From: Actinomycetes bacterium
GTDB lineage: Bacteria; Actinomycetota; Actinomycetes; Streptosporangiales; Streptosporangiaceae
DNA: 13,491 nucleotides
Assembly: GCA_025964635.1 (NCBI GenBank)
Contig: JAOPYP010000363.1
Coordinates: 1 to 13,491, forward strand
Direction: 5' to 3'
The notes below the pieces were generated by a model. It worked only from the letters and a program-made list of their open reading frames with translations. It had not been told where the DNA came from and did not search any database. The position numbers and the translations under genes were made by a program. Positions 1 to 6,719 of the stretch are shown piece by piece (the first letter of the stretch is position 1; each line of letters starts with the position of its first letter).

Positions 1-308
1 GACGGGTATTTTTGCAGGCACGACTCAAGCCGGGCGAGCTGCGCGTTGCTGGCCTTGTCGACCCGGTAGATCACGTTGTACAGGTTGTCTGAGGCCAGAT
101 GGGTGGTCGGCACCGCTTCCGGCCGGGCCTCTGGGATGTGCGAGCAAGCGGCCCGGACCTTCAGCCGGGCGGCGGTGGTGGTCCCGTTCTTGAACTGGAC
201 GACCGCCTCCTGCTTGCCGAGCGCGGCGTTGAACTGCGCACAGCCGCCCACCCCGGCGGTCACCAGCAGGGAACCCGCGATCGTCAGGGCCGCGACGCGT
301 AGATGCAC
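1..308 (-). CDS. Putative small lipoprotein, 3' end outside the window
   Basis: The minus-strand frame starting at GTG 308-306 stays open to the window edge, giving about 102 residues. It begins MHLRVAALTIAGSLLVTAG and continues into VGGC. This has the form of a lipoprotein signal peptide: a short basic start, a hydrophobic core of about 14 residues, and a lipobox-like V-G-G-C with the modified Cys near residue 23. The rest is hydrophilic (…AQFNAALGKQE…, …ASDNLYNVIYRVDKAS…) with two further Cys and no domain I recognise. If the signal is real, the protein is anchored outside the membrane. There is no Shine-Dalgarno sequence, but a TAAGCT -10-like element ends 7 nt before GTG, so the mRNA may be leaderless. 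It is divergent from the GH15 gene. Another open frame on this strand, starting at 315, is Arg/Gly-rich and lacks a signal peptide, so I prefer this one. The function is unknown. Confidence 0.6.
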   Translation of the reverse strand, partial: MHLRVAALTIAGSLLVTAGVGGCAQFNAALGKQEAVVQFKNGTTTAARLKVRAACSHIPEARPEAVPTTHLASDNLYNVIYRVDKASNAQLARLESCLQKYP

Positions 309-315
309 GGTGCAC

Positions 316-321
316 AGCTTA
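316..321 (-). promoter_or_regulatory. Candidate -10 element of a leaderless promoter
   Basis: TAAGCT (fits TANNNT) on the minus strand is followed by 7 nt and then the GTG start at 308. This spacing is typical of leaderless actinobacterial transcripts. No clear -35 was seen. Confidence 0.3.
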
Positions 322-381
322 CGATCGGTCACCGCCAGCGCAGGCCGGGGGGATCCGGGTACGGTACGGGCAGGAGGAACC

Positions 382-465
382 ATGCGCGGGTCGGCCACCA
401 CTCCCGCCGCTCGTCGCGCCGCCCGCGGGGCGGCTCCTACCTGGAGGTACCGATGCCAGGCATGA
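382..465 (+). CDS. Possible 27-residue leader ORF before the GH15 gene
   Basis: ATG 382 follows a full AGGAGG (372-377) at 4 nt spacing, a better ribosome site than the one for the hydrolase gene behind it. The ORF encodes a 27-residue Arg/Ala-rich peptide starting MRGSATTPAARRAARGAA. It ends at TGA 463-465, 13 nt inside the GH15 coding region in another frame, and its stop overlaps a second in-frame GH15 ATG at 462 (ATGA). It could be a leader peptide that couples or attenuates translation of the hydrolase. It could also be a chance ORF in an untranslated leader. No homology is claimed. Confidence 0.25.
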   Translation: MRGSATTPAARRAARGAAPTWRYRCQA

Positions 466-2420
466 TCGAGGATTATGCGCTCATCGGGGACATGGGGTCG
501 GCGGCCCTGATCAGCCGGCACGGCTCGGTGGACTGGCTGTGCGTGCCCCGCTTCGACTCCCCCGCCTGCTTCGCCGCCCTGCTCGGCGACGACCAGCACG
601 GGCACTGGAGCATCGCCCCGGCCGCCGCGGCCGGGGCCGTGGACGAGGTGAACGACCCGCCCCGCCCGCTGGCCGGCCCGGCGGGGGCCAGCACCGGCCC
701 GGCCAGCCAGCCGGGCGCCCCCGAGACCGTGGGCCAGGACATCACGGTCACCCGGCGTTACCGGGGTGAGACGCTGATCCTGGAGACGGACTGGCACACC
801 CCCACCGGAACCGTCCGGGTGACCGACTTCATGCCGCCCCGGGACGGCAAGCCGCTCGCCCTGGTCCGCATCGTGGAAGGCCTGGCCGGGTCCGTCGACG
901 TGTCCTGCGTGCTCCGGATCCGTTTCGGCTACGGCCAGGTGGTGCCCTGGATGAGGCGGGTGGACGGCTGCCTGCTGGGCATCGCCGGCCCCGACGCGCT
1001 GTGGCTGGCCACGCCGATCATGCTGACCGGCCGGGGCATGGCGCACGAGGGCACCTTCACCGTCATGGCCGGCGAGCGCGTCCCGTTCGTGCTGACCTGG
1101 GTGCCCTCGCACGAGGATGGCCCGGAACGCCTCGACCCGGTCCGCGCCGAGGCGGACACCCAGAAGTTCTGGGATGAGTGGGTGTCCCGCTGCACCTACC
1201 GGGGCGCCTACCGCGAGGCGGTGGTCCGCTCCCTGATCACGCTGAAGGCGCTGACCTTCCAGCCCACCGGGGGCATCGTGGCCGCGGCCACGACGTCGCT
1301 GCCGGAGGACCTCGGCGGCGTGCGGAACTGGGACTACCGCTACTGCTGGCTGCGGGACGCCACCATCACCCTCGAGGCCCTGCTGCGCACCGGGTACACC
1401 GACGAGGCGTTCGCCTGGCGGGCCTGGCTGTCCCGGGCCGTGGCGGGTGACCCCCGCGACGTGCAGATCATGTACGGGGTGGCCGGCGAGCGCAGGCTGG
1501 ACGAGTGGGAGGCGGGCTGGCTGCCCGGCTACGAGAATTCCGCTCCGGTGCGGATCGGGAACGCGGCGGTGAACCAGCGCCAGATCGACGTCTACGGGGA
1601 GGTCATCGACGCGCTCTCGCTCGGCCGGGCCACCGGCATCGCAGTGGACCGGCACGTCTGGTCGCTGCAGCGCGCCCTGCTCACCTTCCTGGAAAAGCAC
1701 TGGGCCGAGCCGGACGAGGGTATCTGGGAGGTCCGCGGGCCGCGGCGGCACTTCGTGCACTCCAAGGTGATGGCCTGGGTGGCCTTCGACCGCGCGGTCA
1801 GGGCGGTCGAGGGCGGCATGAGCGGCCCGGCCGAGCGGTGGCGGGCCATCCGGGACGAGATTCACCGCGAGGTCTGCGAGAAGGGATACGACGCGGAGCG
1901 CGGCGCGTTCATGCAGTACTACGGATCGTCCCAGCTCGACGCGGCCGTCCTGCTGATCCCGGAGGTGGGGTTCCTGGCGCCGGATGACCCCCGGGTCGTG
2001 TCCACGGTGCGGGCTGTGCAGCGCGGGCTGATGACCGACGGGCTGGTGCGCCGGTACCAGCTGGGCGAGCCGGACCCGGGCCGGATCAGCCCGTCCGGAC
2101 TGCCCGAGGCCAGCCCGGACGGGCTGCCCGGCAGCGAGGGCGCGTTCCTGGCCTGCAGCTTCTGGCTCGCCAACGCGCTGCACATGATCGGGCAGGACGA
2201 CGAGGCCACGGAGCTGTTCGAGCGGTTGCTGAGCCTGCGCACCGACCTGGGGCTGCTCAGCGAGGAATACGACCCCCGCTACGGGCGGCTGGTGGGCAAC
2301 ACGCCGCAGGCCTTCAGCCACGTGCCGCTGATCCAGGCCGCGCTGAACCTGGACCGGCACGCCGGCGCGCACTGCCGGGCGCCGGGCGCCCCGGCCGTCC
2401 AGCGGCATGGCGAACGGTGA
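453..2420 (+). CDS. Glycoside hydrolase family 15 protein (glucoamylase/trehalase-like)
   Basis: The 655-residue protein is predicted to hydrolyse terminal alpha-glucosidic bonds of a glucan or trehalose. The N-terminus MPGMIEDYALIGDMGSAAL leads into GSVDWLCVPRFDSPACF, the start of the bacterial GH15 beta-sandwich domain (about 1-220). The (alpha/alpha)6 catalytic domain follows, with NWDYRYCWLRD at 292-302, DEGIWEVRGPRRHFVHSK at about 421-438, and SEGAFLACSFW at 561-571. The Glu residues in the last two motifs match the family's catalytic acid and base. There is no signal peptide, so it is probably cytoplasmic. ATG 453 was chosen because GGAGG lies at 443-447 and the family usually begins about here; an upstream in-frame start at 303 would add a non-homologous Arg-rich stretch. 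Residues about 57-94 are an unusual Ala/Pro/Gly-rich insert. Substrate (trehalose or maltooligosaccharide) cannot be decided. The stop overlaps the next gene's start. Confidence 0.92.
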   Translation: MPGMIEDYALIGDMGSAALISRHGSVDWLCVPRFDSPACFAALLGDDQHGHWSIAPAAAAGAVDEVNDPPRPLAGPAGASTGPASQPGAPETVGQDITVTRRYRGETLILETDWHTPTGTVRVTDFMPPRDGKPLALVRIVEGLAGSVDVSCVLRIRFGYGQVVPWMRRVDGCLLGIAGPDALWLATPIMLTGRGMAHEGTFTVMAGERVPFVLTWVPSHEDGPERLDPVRAEADTQKFWDEWVSRCTYRGAYREAVVRSLITLKALTFQPTGGIVAAATTSLPEDLGGVRNWDYRYCWLRDATITLEALLRTGYTDEAFAWRAWLSRAVAGDPRDVQIMYGVAGERRLDEWEAGWLPGYENSAPVRIGNAAVNQRQIDVYGEVIDALSLGRATGIAVDRHVWSLQRALLTFLEKHWAEPDEGIWEVRGPRRHFVHSKVMAWVAFDRAVRAVEGGMSGPAERWRAIRDEIHREVCEKGYDAERGAFMQYYGSSQLDAAVLLIPEVGFLAPDDPRVVSTVRAVQRGLMTDGLVRRYQLGEPDPGRISPSGLPEASPDGLPGSEGAFLACSFWLANALHMIGQDDEATELFERLLSLRTDLGLLSEEYDPRYGRLVGNTPQAFSHVPLIQAALNLDRHAGAHCRAPGAPAVQRHGER

Positions 2421-3391
2421 CCGCGGCTCCCCGCCCGGCCGCCGATCCGGGTGACTACCCGGACCCGGGCGACGTTTCCCCCGGCCCCGCGCCGCCCGGA
2501 CCACGCCCGCACATCCTGGTCGTCAACGGGCGTAAGATCCGCCAGCCGGTGTTCGTCATCGGGGCCCCGTGCTCCGGCATCGACCTGCTGGCCCGGGCGC
2601 TGAAGCGGTCCGCCGGCTTCCACTTCACGCTGGGCCAGCGCTGGGTCATCCCGGTGGTGCAGGCCTTCGCCCGGCGGCCGTCGATCTCGCGGGGGAAGCC
2701 CGAGGCCGCGGCGACCGTGCTGCGGGACGCGTTCGCCCAGGCCTGGCAGGTCACCGCGGACTGCTGCCTGGGCTGCACCCAGCAGTGCCGCGAGGCCGGC
2801 CGCCTCGGAGGTGTCGGGCCGTGCGTCAGCCAGCAGGAGGTTATCCGCTACGGGGACGCCAGCCCCGACCTGATGTACTGCGCCGAGGCGCTGCTGGATG
2901 CGTTCCCGGACGCGCGGATCCTGCAGATCATCCGGGATGGCCGGGACGCGGTGGCCGGGATGCTGGCCGATCCGGCCGTGCTCGCCTGGTTCCGGCCGGG
3001 GTTCGTGGACGCCGGCGCCGAGTTCCCGCACCCCCTGCTGGGCCTGGAAACCGAGGCTGACCGGGCCGCCTGGCCCGGCCTGTCCATGACCGCCAAGTGC
3101 GCGATGCGCTGGCGGGGCACCGTGCGCCAGATGGCCCGGCTGCGCGGCCAGCTGTCCGCCGGCCAGATGATCACCTTCCGGTACGAGGACGTGATCCGGC
3201 AGCCCGCGGACGCGGCCGCCGCCGTCTCGGACTTCCTGTCCACCCCGGTGCACATGCTGGAACCGGGCGCGCCGGGCCATTCGGCCGCGGCTGAGCCGGG
3301 TTCCTGGCGGCGCCTGCTGGTCCCGGCGCAGGCCGCCGAGATCGAGGCCATCGCGGGTGAGGAGCTGCGCCGGGTGGGCTACGGCGCCTGA
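2417..3391 (+). CDS. Sulfotransferase family protein with atypical PAPS loop
   Basis: The 324-residue protein has a sulfotransferase layout. VFVIGAPCSGIDLL (45-58) sits at the 5'-phosphosulfate loop, ARILQIIRDGRDAVAGM (166-182) at the 3'-phosphate motif, and FRYEDVIRQP at 254-263. The family moves sulfate from PAPS to a hydroxyl or amino group. The loop is odd: the usual GxPRSGTT has Cys52 instead of the basic residue and Ile-Asp after SG, so activity may be altered or lost. Residues 116-136 hold five Cys (DCCLGCTQQC and one more), perhaps a metal site or disulfides. The first 30 residues are Pro/Asp-rich and probably disordered. The GTG start at 2417 overlaps the GH15 stop as GTGA, so translation is probably coupled. 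The acceptor could be a carbohydrate related to the GH15 substrate; that is inference from the coupling only. Confidence 0.8.
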   Translation: MTAAPRPAADPGDYPDPGDVSPGPAPPGPRPHILVVNGRKIRQPVFVIGAPCSGIDLLARALKRSAGFHFTLGQRWVIPVVQAFARRPSISRGKPEAAATVLRDAFAQAWQVTADCCLGCTQQCREAGRLGGVGPCVSQQEVIRYGDASPDLMYCAEALLDAFPDARILQIIRDGRDAVAGMLADPAVLAWFRPGFVDAGAEFPHPLLGLETEADRAAWPGLSMTAKCAMRWRGTVRQMARLRGQLSAGQMITFRYEDVIRQPADAAAAVSDFLSTPVHMLEPGAPGHSAAAEPGSWRRLLVPAQAAEIEAIAGEELRRVGYGA

Positions 3392-3427
3392 GACCCGGGC
3401 AGCGGGAACGGCTGAGCCGGGCGCTGG

Positions 3428-3449
3428 CCGCCGAGCTCACCGACGGCGG
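3428..3449. terminator. Weak hairpin in the convergent gap
   Basis: CCGCCG (3428-3433) pairs with CGGCGG (3444-3449) across a 10-nt loop, between the convergent sulfotransferase and ABC transporter genes. There is no T-tract. A second small stem (TAGCCAG/CTGGTTA, one G-U pair) overlaps the ABC transporter stop codon near 3541-3559. Either could serve as a terminator; support is only positional. Confidence 0.25.
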
Positions 3450-3556
3450 TGCCATCGCGTTCGTACCAGCCCCATCGCGCCGACGGGGCCACGGCACGGC
3501 CGGGTAAGCCAGCCCGTGAAGAACGCGAGCTGACCGGCACTAGCCAGCCGGACTGG

Positions 3557-5485
3557 TTACGGCGTGGCCGCAGGCTCCTGCCCGGCGAACTGGGTGTGGT
3601 ACAGCTCCGCGTACAGGCCGCCCGCCGCGAGCAGGACTTCATGGCTCCCGCGCTCCCGGACCTGGCCCTGGTCGATGACAAGGATCTGGTCCGCCTCCCG
3701 GATCGTGGACAGCCGGTGCGCGATGACCAGCGACGTCCGGCCGGTCAGCGCGGTCCTCAGCGCCGCCTGCACCGCGGCCTCGGACTCGGAGTCCAGGTGC
3801 GCGGTCGCCTCGTCCAGCACCACCACGGACGGGGCCTTGAGCAGCAGCCGCGCGATGGCCAGCCGCTGCTTTTCCCCGCCGGACAGCCGGTAGCCCCGGT
3901 CCCCCACCACGGTGTCCAGCCCGTCCGGCAGCGCGGTGATGAGATCCCAGATCTGCGCCGCCTGGCAGGCCGCGGCGAGGTCGGCCTCGGTGGCCTCCGG
4001 CCGGGCGTAGCTGAGGTTGGCCCGGATCGTGTCGTGGAACATGTGCGCGTCCTGGGTGACCACGCCCACCACGTCGTGCAGCGAGTCCAGCGTCACGTCC
4101 CGCAGGTCCTGCCCGCCGATGAGCACCGCACCCTCGTCCGGGTCGTAGAGCCGGGACACCAGGTGGGTGATCGTGGTCTTGCCCGCACCGGACGGCCCCA
4201 CCAGCGCGGTCAGCTGCCCGGGCGGCGCCTGGAAGGTCACGCCGCGCAGCACCGGCTGGGCCGGGCCCGTGCGCTCGGGCGTGGCGAGGGCGATCGACTC
4301 GAGCGAGGCCAGGGACACCTCGCTCGCGGCCGGGTAGTGGAACGAGACGTGCCGGAAGTCGACCGCCGGGGCGGAACCCGGCGGCCCGTCCCCGCCCGCG
4401 GTGGTGGTGGTGGTGGTAGTGCGCAGCGCGACCGCGCCGGGCTTCTCCTGGATCAGCGGCTTGAGGTCGAGGACCTCGAAGACCCGGTCGAAGCTGACCA
4501 GCGCGGTCATGACGTCCACCTGGACGTTGGACAGCGCGGTGATCGGGCCGTAGAGCCGGGCCAGCAGCGCGGTCAGCGCGACCAGCGTGCCGATCTGGAA
4601 GGCGTGGTGGATGACCAGGGTCCCGCCCACCCCGTAGACCACGGCGGTGGCCATCGAGGCCAGCAGGGTCAGCGCGATGAACAGGGTCCCGCCGTACATG
4701 GCGGTGACCACGCCGATGTCACGGACCCGGGCGGCCCGGCCGGCGAACGTCTCGCTCTCCTGCCCCGGCTTCCCGAACAGCTTGACCAGCATCGCGCCCG
4801 CCACGTTGAACCGCTCGGTCATGGTGGAGCCCATGGCCGCGTCCAGCTGCATGGACTCGCGGGTCAGCCGCTGCAGCCGCCGGCCGACCAGCCGGGCCGG
4901 GATCACGAACGCCGGGATCATCACCAGTGTGATCACCGTGACCAGCCAGGACAGGCTGAGCATCGCGATCAGCACCAGGATCAGGGTCAGCGCGTTGGAC
5001 ACCACCGCGGCCAGCGTCGAGGTGAGCGCCTGCTGCGCACCGATGACGTCACTGTTCAGCCGGCTGACCAGAGACCCGGTCTGGGCCCGGGTGAAGAAGG
5101 CGATCGGCTGCCGCTGCACGTGCGAGAACACTTCGGTGCGCAGGTCGTAGATCAGCCCTTCGCCGATCTTCGCGGAGTACCAGCGCGTCGCGAACGACAG
5201 CACCGCGCTGGCCAGCGCGAGACCCGCCACCACCGATGCCACCGCGATGACCACGCCCGTGTTCCGGGCCAGGATGCCCTGGTCGATGATGGTCTTCATC
5301 AGCAGCGGCACGGCGACCGTGAACACGGCGGCGAGCGCGTTCATGCCCAGGAACAGCGCGAGTTCCCGGCGGTAGGGCCGCGCGTAGGTGATGATCCTGC
5401 GGACCGTGCCCGGCTTCAGCCGCTGCCGGGTGACCTCGGAGTCCCGGTAATACGAGCGCATCGCGTGCCAGCTGGACCCATACAT
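3557..5485 (-). CDS. ABC exporter half-transporter (fused membrane and ATPase domains)
   Basis: The 642-residue protein has a six-helix exporter membrane domain (about 35-335) followed by a nucleotide-binding domain (about 375-630). The ATPase motifs are complete: Walker A GPSGAGKTT 430-438, Q-loop Gln478, signature LSGGEKQR 534-541, Walker B VVVLDE 554-559 and switch His590. It should work as a homodimer or with a partner that is not in this window. The substrate is unknown; lipids, peptides or drugs are all handled by this family. Between beta strands of the ATPase, FHYPAASEVSLASLESIAL is an insertion form common in actinobacterial members. The linker carries seven consecutive Thr (356-362) coded by a GGT microsatellite. 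ATG 5485 has GAGGAGG upstream (5497-5503) at a rather long 11 nt. It converges on the sulfotransferase gene and is separated from the crotonase remnant by a strong palindrome, so it probably has its own promoter in 5486-5540. Confidence 0.93.
   Translation of the reverse strand: MYGSSWHAMRSYYRDSEVTRQRLKPGTVRRIITYARPYRRELALFLGMNALAAVFTVAVPLLMKTIIDQGILARNTGVVIAVASVVAGLALASAVLSFATRWYSAKIGEGLIYDLRTEVFSHVQRQPIAFFTRAQTGSLVSRLNSDVIGAQQALTSTLAAVVSNALTLILVLIAMLSLSWLVTVITLVMIPAFVIPARLVGRRLQRLTRESMQLDAAMGSTMTERFNVAGAMLVKLFGKPGQESETFAGRAARVRDIGVVTAMYGGTLFIALTLLASMATAVVYGVGGTLVIHHAFQIGTLVALTALLARLYGPITALSNVQVDVMTALVSFDRVFEVLDLKPLIQEKPGAVALRTTTTTTTAGGDGPPGSAPAVDFRHVSFHYPAASEVSLASLESIALATPERTGPAQPVLRGVTFQAPPGQLTALVGPSGAGKTTITHLVSRLYDPDEGAVLIGGQDLRDVTLDSLHDVVGVVTQDAHMFHDTIRANLSYARPEATEADLAAACQAAQIWDLITALPDGLDTVVGDRGYRLSGGEKQRLAIARLLLKAPSVVVLDEATAHLDSESEAAVQAALRTALTGRTSLVIAHRLSTIREADQILVIDQGQVRERGSHEVLLAAGGLYAELYHTQFAGQEPAATP
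4400..4417. repeat. GGT microsatellite, six units
   Basis: Six GGT units on the plus strand (ACC on the coding strand) encode six of the seven Thr in the linker of the ABC transporter. Being in frame, changes in unit number would only lengthen or shorten the linker. Confidence 0.85.
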
Positions 5486-5540
5486 GGGCGGGGCAACCTC
5501 CTCACCGCTGCGGATCTTCCCCGGTTAGCTAAGGGCGAAC

Positions 5541-5578
5541 GCTCGGTTAGCCCGGGGGCGCCCCCGGGCTAGCAGAGC
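5541..5578. terminator. 24-nt perfect palindrome with outer stem, probable terminator
   Basis: The segment 5548-5571 is a perfect palindrome whose arms begin TAGCCCGGGGGC. GCTC (5541-5544) and GAGC (5575-5578) add a further 4 bp beyond a symmetric 3-nt internal loop. The hairpin lies just after the stop of the crotonase remnant, in the direction of crotonase transcription, and before the ABC transporter promoter region. No T-tract follows, as is common for hairpin terminators in high-GC actinobacteria. An 8-nt palindrome TTAGCTAA lies next to it at 5525-5532. Confidence 0.65.
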
Positions 5579-5579
5579 A

Positions 5580-5889
5580 CTAGACCCCGAGACGCAAGCG
5601 CTGCAGGGCGGCCTGCGTCCGGCGCTCCGCGGCGGACTGCTGCTCCAGGGTACGGCCCGGGGCCTGCTGGAGGAGTTCCTTCGTGGCCCGGGCCACCGCG
5701 GGCTCCACCGCGAGCAGCGCCGCCACCAGGTCACCGACCGCGGCGTCCAGCTCCGGGCCGGGCACCACCAGCTCGGCCAGGCGCAGCGCGGCCGCCTCCG
5801 CGGCCCCCACGGTGCGGCTGGTCAGGCACAGTTCGAGCGCCTGGGGCAGGCCGACGATATCGACCAGCGGCTTGGTCCCGGTCAGGTCG
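5580..5889 (-). pseudogene. Stranded 3' end of a crotonase gene (remnant)
   Basis: The minus-strand frame reads DLTGTKPLVDIVGLPQALEL and continues with CLTSRTVGAAEAAALRLAEL to a TAG stop at 5580-5582. It aligns over about 101 residues with the C-terminal third of the neighbouring crotonase, about 76% identical by eye, without internal gaps. The N-terminal two thirds, with the oxyanion-hole region, are absent, and the copy begins exactly at a 19-bp repeat shared with the intact gene. Its GC (about 77%, counted by hand) and codon use match the 5' part of the intact gene. It therefore looks like the original end of that gene, displaced by an inserted diverged copy. A GTG at 5810 could start a 76-residue peptide, but I see no ribosome site, so translation is doubtful. 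Confidence 0.8.
5871..5889. repeat. 19-bp direct repeat, left copy
   Basis: CTTGGTCCCGGTCAGGTCG is identical to 6221-6239, exactly 350 bp away; the flanking bases differ. It encodes the DLTGTK motif of the crotonase and marks one border of the inserted segment. Here it also supplies the TGA stop of the chimeric gene, read in a different frame. Confidence 0.95.
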
Positions 5890-6712
5890 CGTCCCCCGGC
5901 TGATCCTCCCCGGCTGGGATCGGCTCTGTCTGGGAGCGCATACGGAAGCGCTGTAGTTGGGCCTGAATCCGTCGTTCCGCTCTCGCCTGCTGTTCCAAGG
6001 TGTTGCGGGGGGCTTGCATGATCAGTTCCTTTGTCGCCCGCGCAACCGCCGGCTCCACTGCGAGCAGCGCTGCCACTAGGTCGCCGACCGCGCCGTCTAG
6101 CTCGGCGCCGGGAACCACTAGCTCCGCGAGCCGTAGTTCATATGCCTCAGCAGCGGAAACAGTCCGGGCAGTGAGGCATAGCTCTAGCGCGCGCGCTACG
6201 CCAACTAGGTCTGTGAAATCCTTGGTCCCGGTCAGGTCGGGCACCAGGCCCAGCGCGGGCTCCTTCATGCACAGCTGGGCGTCGTCGGCCAGCACCCGCA
6301 GATCGCAGGACAGGGCGAGCTGGAATCCGGCCCCGATGGCGTGCCCGCGCACCGCGGCCACCGACACGATGGCCGGATCCCGGAGCCAGGTGAAGCCGGC
6401 CTGGACGGAGGCGATCCAGTCCTCGAAGCCGGGATCGCCGGCGCCGACCAGGCTCTCGCCGGGGATGCCCTCCGGGGTGAACAGGCGCAGGTCAATCCCG
6501 GCGGAAAACGAGGGGCCCGCGCCCTGCACCACCACGACCCGCACCTCAGGCGGGAGCGCCTGCCCGATCGCGGCCAGCCCGTGCCACATGCCGGGTGTCA
6601 TCGCGTTGCGCCGCTGACTCCGGTCGAGCGTGATCGTGGCTGCCCCGGGGGCCGGCGCGCCGACATCGAACCGCAGTCCGGCGCGCGCCAGATCGGGCCG
6701 CCCGGCGGTCAT
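5882..6712 (-). CDS. Crotonase/enoyl-CoA hydratase family protein, chimeric 3' end
   Basis: The 276-residue crotonase-fold protein probably acts on an acyl-CoA thioester. The oxyanion-hole segments are GAGPSFSAGIDL (64-75) and RGHAIGAGFQLALSCD (about 122-137). Glu151 in KEPALGL matches the second catalytic Glu of enoyl-CoA hydratase (Glu164 in the rat enzyme), but the first (Glu144) is Gln131, so this may be an isomerase or another crotonase activity. ATG 6712 is chosen: AGGAGG lies at 6715-6720 (only 2 nt spacing) and the upstream HTH gene stops at 6720. An earlier in-frame start at 6811 would lie inside the HTH gene. After DLTGTK (159-164) codon usage changes abruptly: eight CTA leucine codons follow, none before. 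The last 17 or so residues (SQTEPIPAGEDQPGDAT) have no counterpart in the stranded copy and run out of frame into the direct repeat. The fold should be intact. Confidence 0.88.
   Translation of the reverse strand: MTAGRPDLARAGLRFDVGAPAPGAATITLDRSQRRNAMTPGMWHGLAAIGQALPPEVRVVVVQGAGPSFSAGIDLRLFTPEGIPGESLVGAGDPGFEDWIASVQAGFTWLRDPAIVSVAAVRGHAIGAGFQLALSCDLRVLADDAQLCMKEPALGLVPDLTGTKDFTDLVGVARALELCLTARTVSAAEAYELRLAELVVPGAELDGAVGDLVAALLAVEPAVARATKELIMQAPRNTLEQQARAERRIQAQLQRFRMRSQTEPIPAGEDQPGDAT
5890..6239 (-). other. Inserted or recombined 350-bp segment of foreign codon usage
   Basis: This segment encodes the current C-terminal third of the crotonase. By hand count it is about 65% GC, against about 77% for the homologous stranded copy next to it. 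It has eight CTA leucine codons and AT-ending codons such as GTT, ACT, GAA and CAA, where the stranded copy uses CTG, GTG or GTC and ACC. Proteins remain about 76% identical, so the differences are largely synonymous. The 19-bp repeats at its borders suggest entry by homologous recombination inside a conserved motif. Confidence 0.7.
6221..6239. repeat. 19-bp direct repeat, right copy
   Basis: This is identical to 5871-5889 and is read in the crotonase frame as DLTGTK. It marks the switch from GC-rich codons (5' side of the gene) to CTA-rich codons (3' side). Confidence 0.95.
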
Positions 6713-6719
6713 GTCCTCC

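Noticed and set aside
303..452. Upstream in-frame start for the GH15 protein
   Set aside because: It adds 50 Arg/Gly-rich residues with no family similarity, while ATG 453 has GGAGG and begins where the family does.
2279..3280. Minus-strand ORF opposite the sulfotransferase
   Set aside because: Low-information Arg/Gly-rich translation; the plus frame has sulfotransferase motifs and a coupled start.
3449..5572. 707-codon plus-strand ORF opposite the ABC transporter
   Set aside because: Its product is Arg/Gly/Gln/His-rich with no domain, a typical mirror frame of a GC-rich gene; the minus strand has all ABC motifs.
5871..6239. Transposon or insertion sequence as cause of the duplication
   Set aside because: No terminal inverted repeats and no transposase; the 19-bp repeats are coding sequence of the crotonase itself, which points to homologous recombination.
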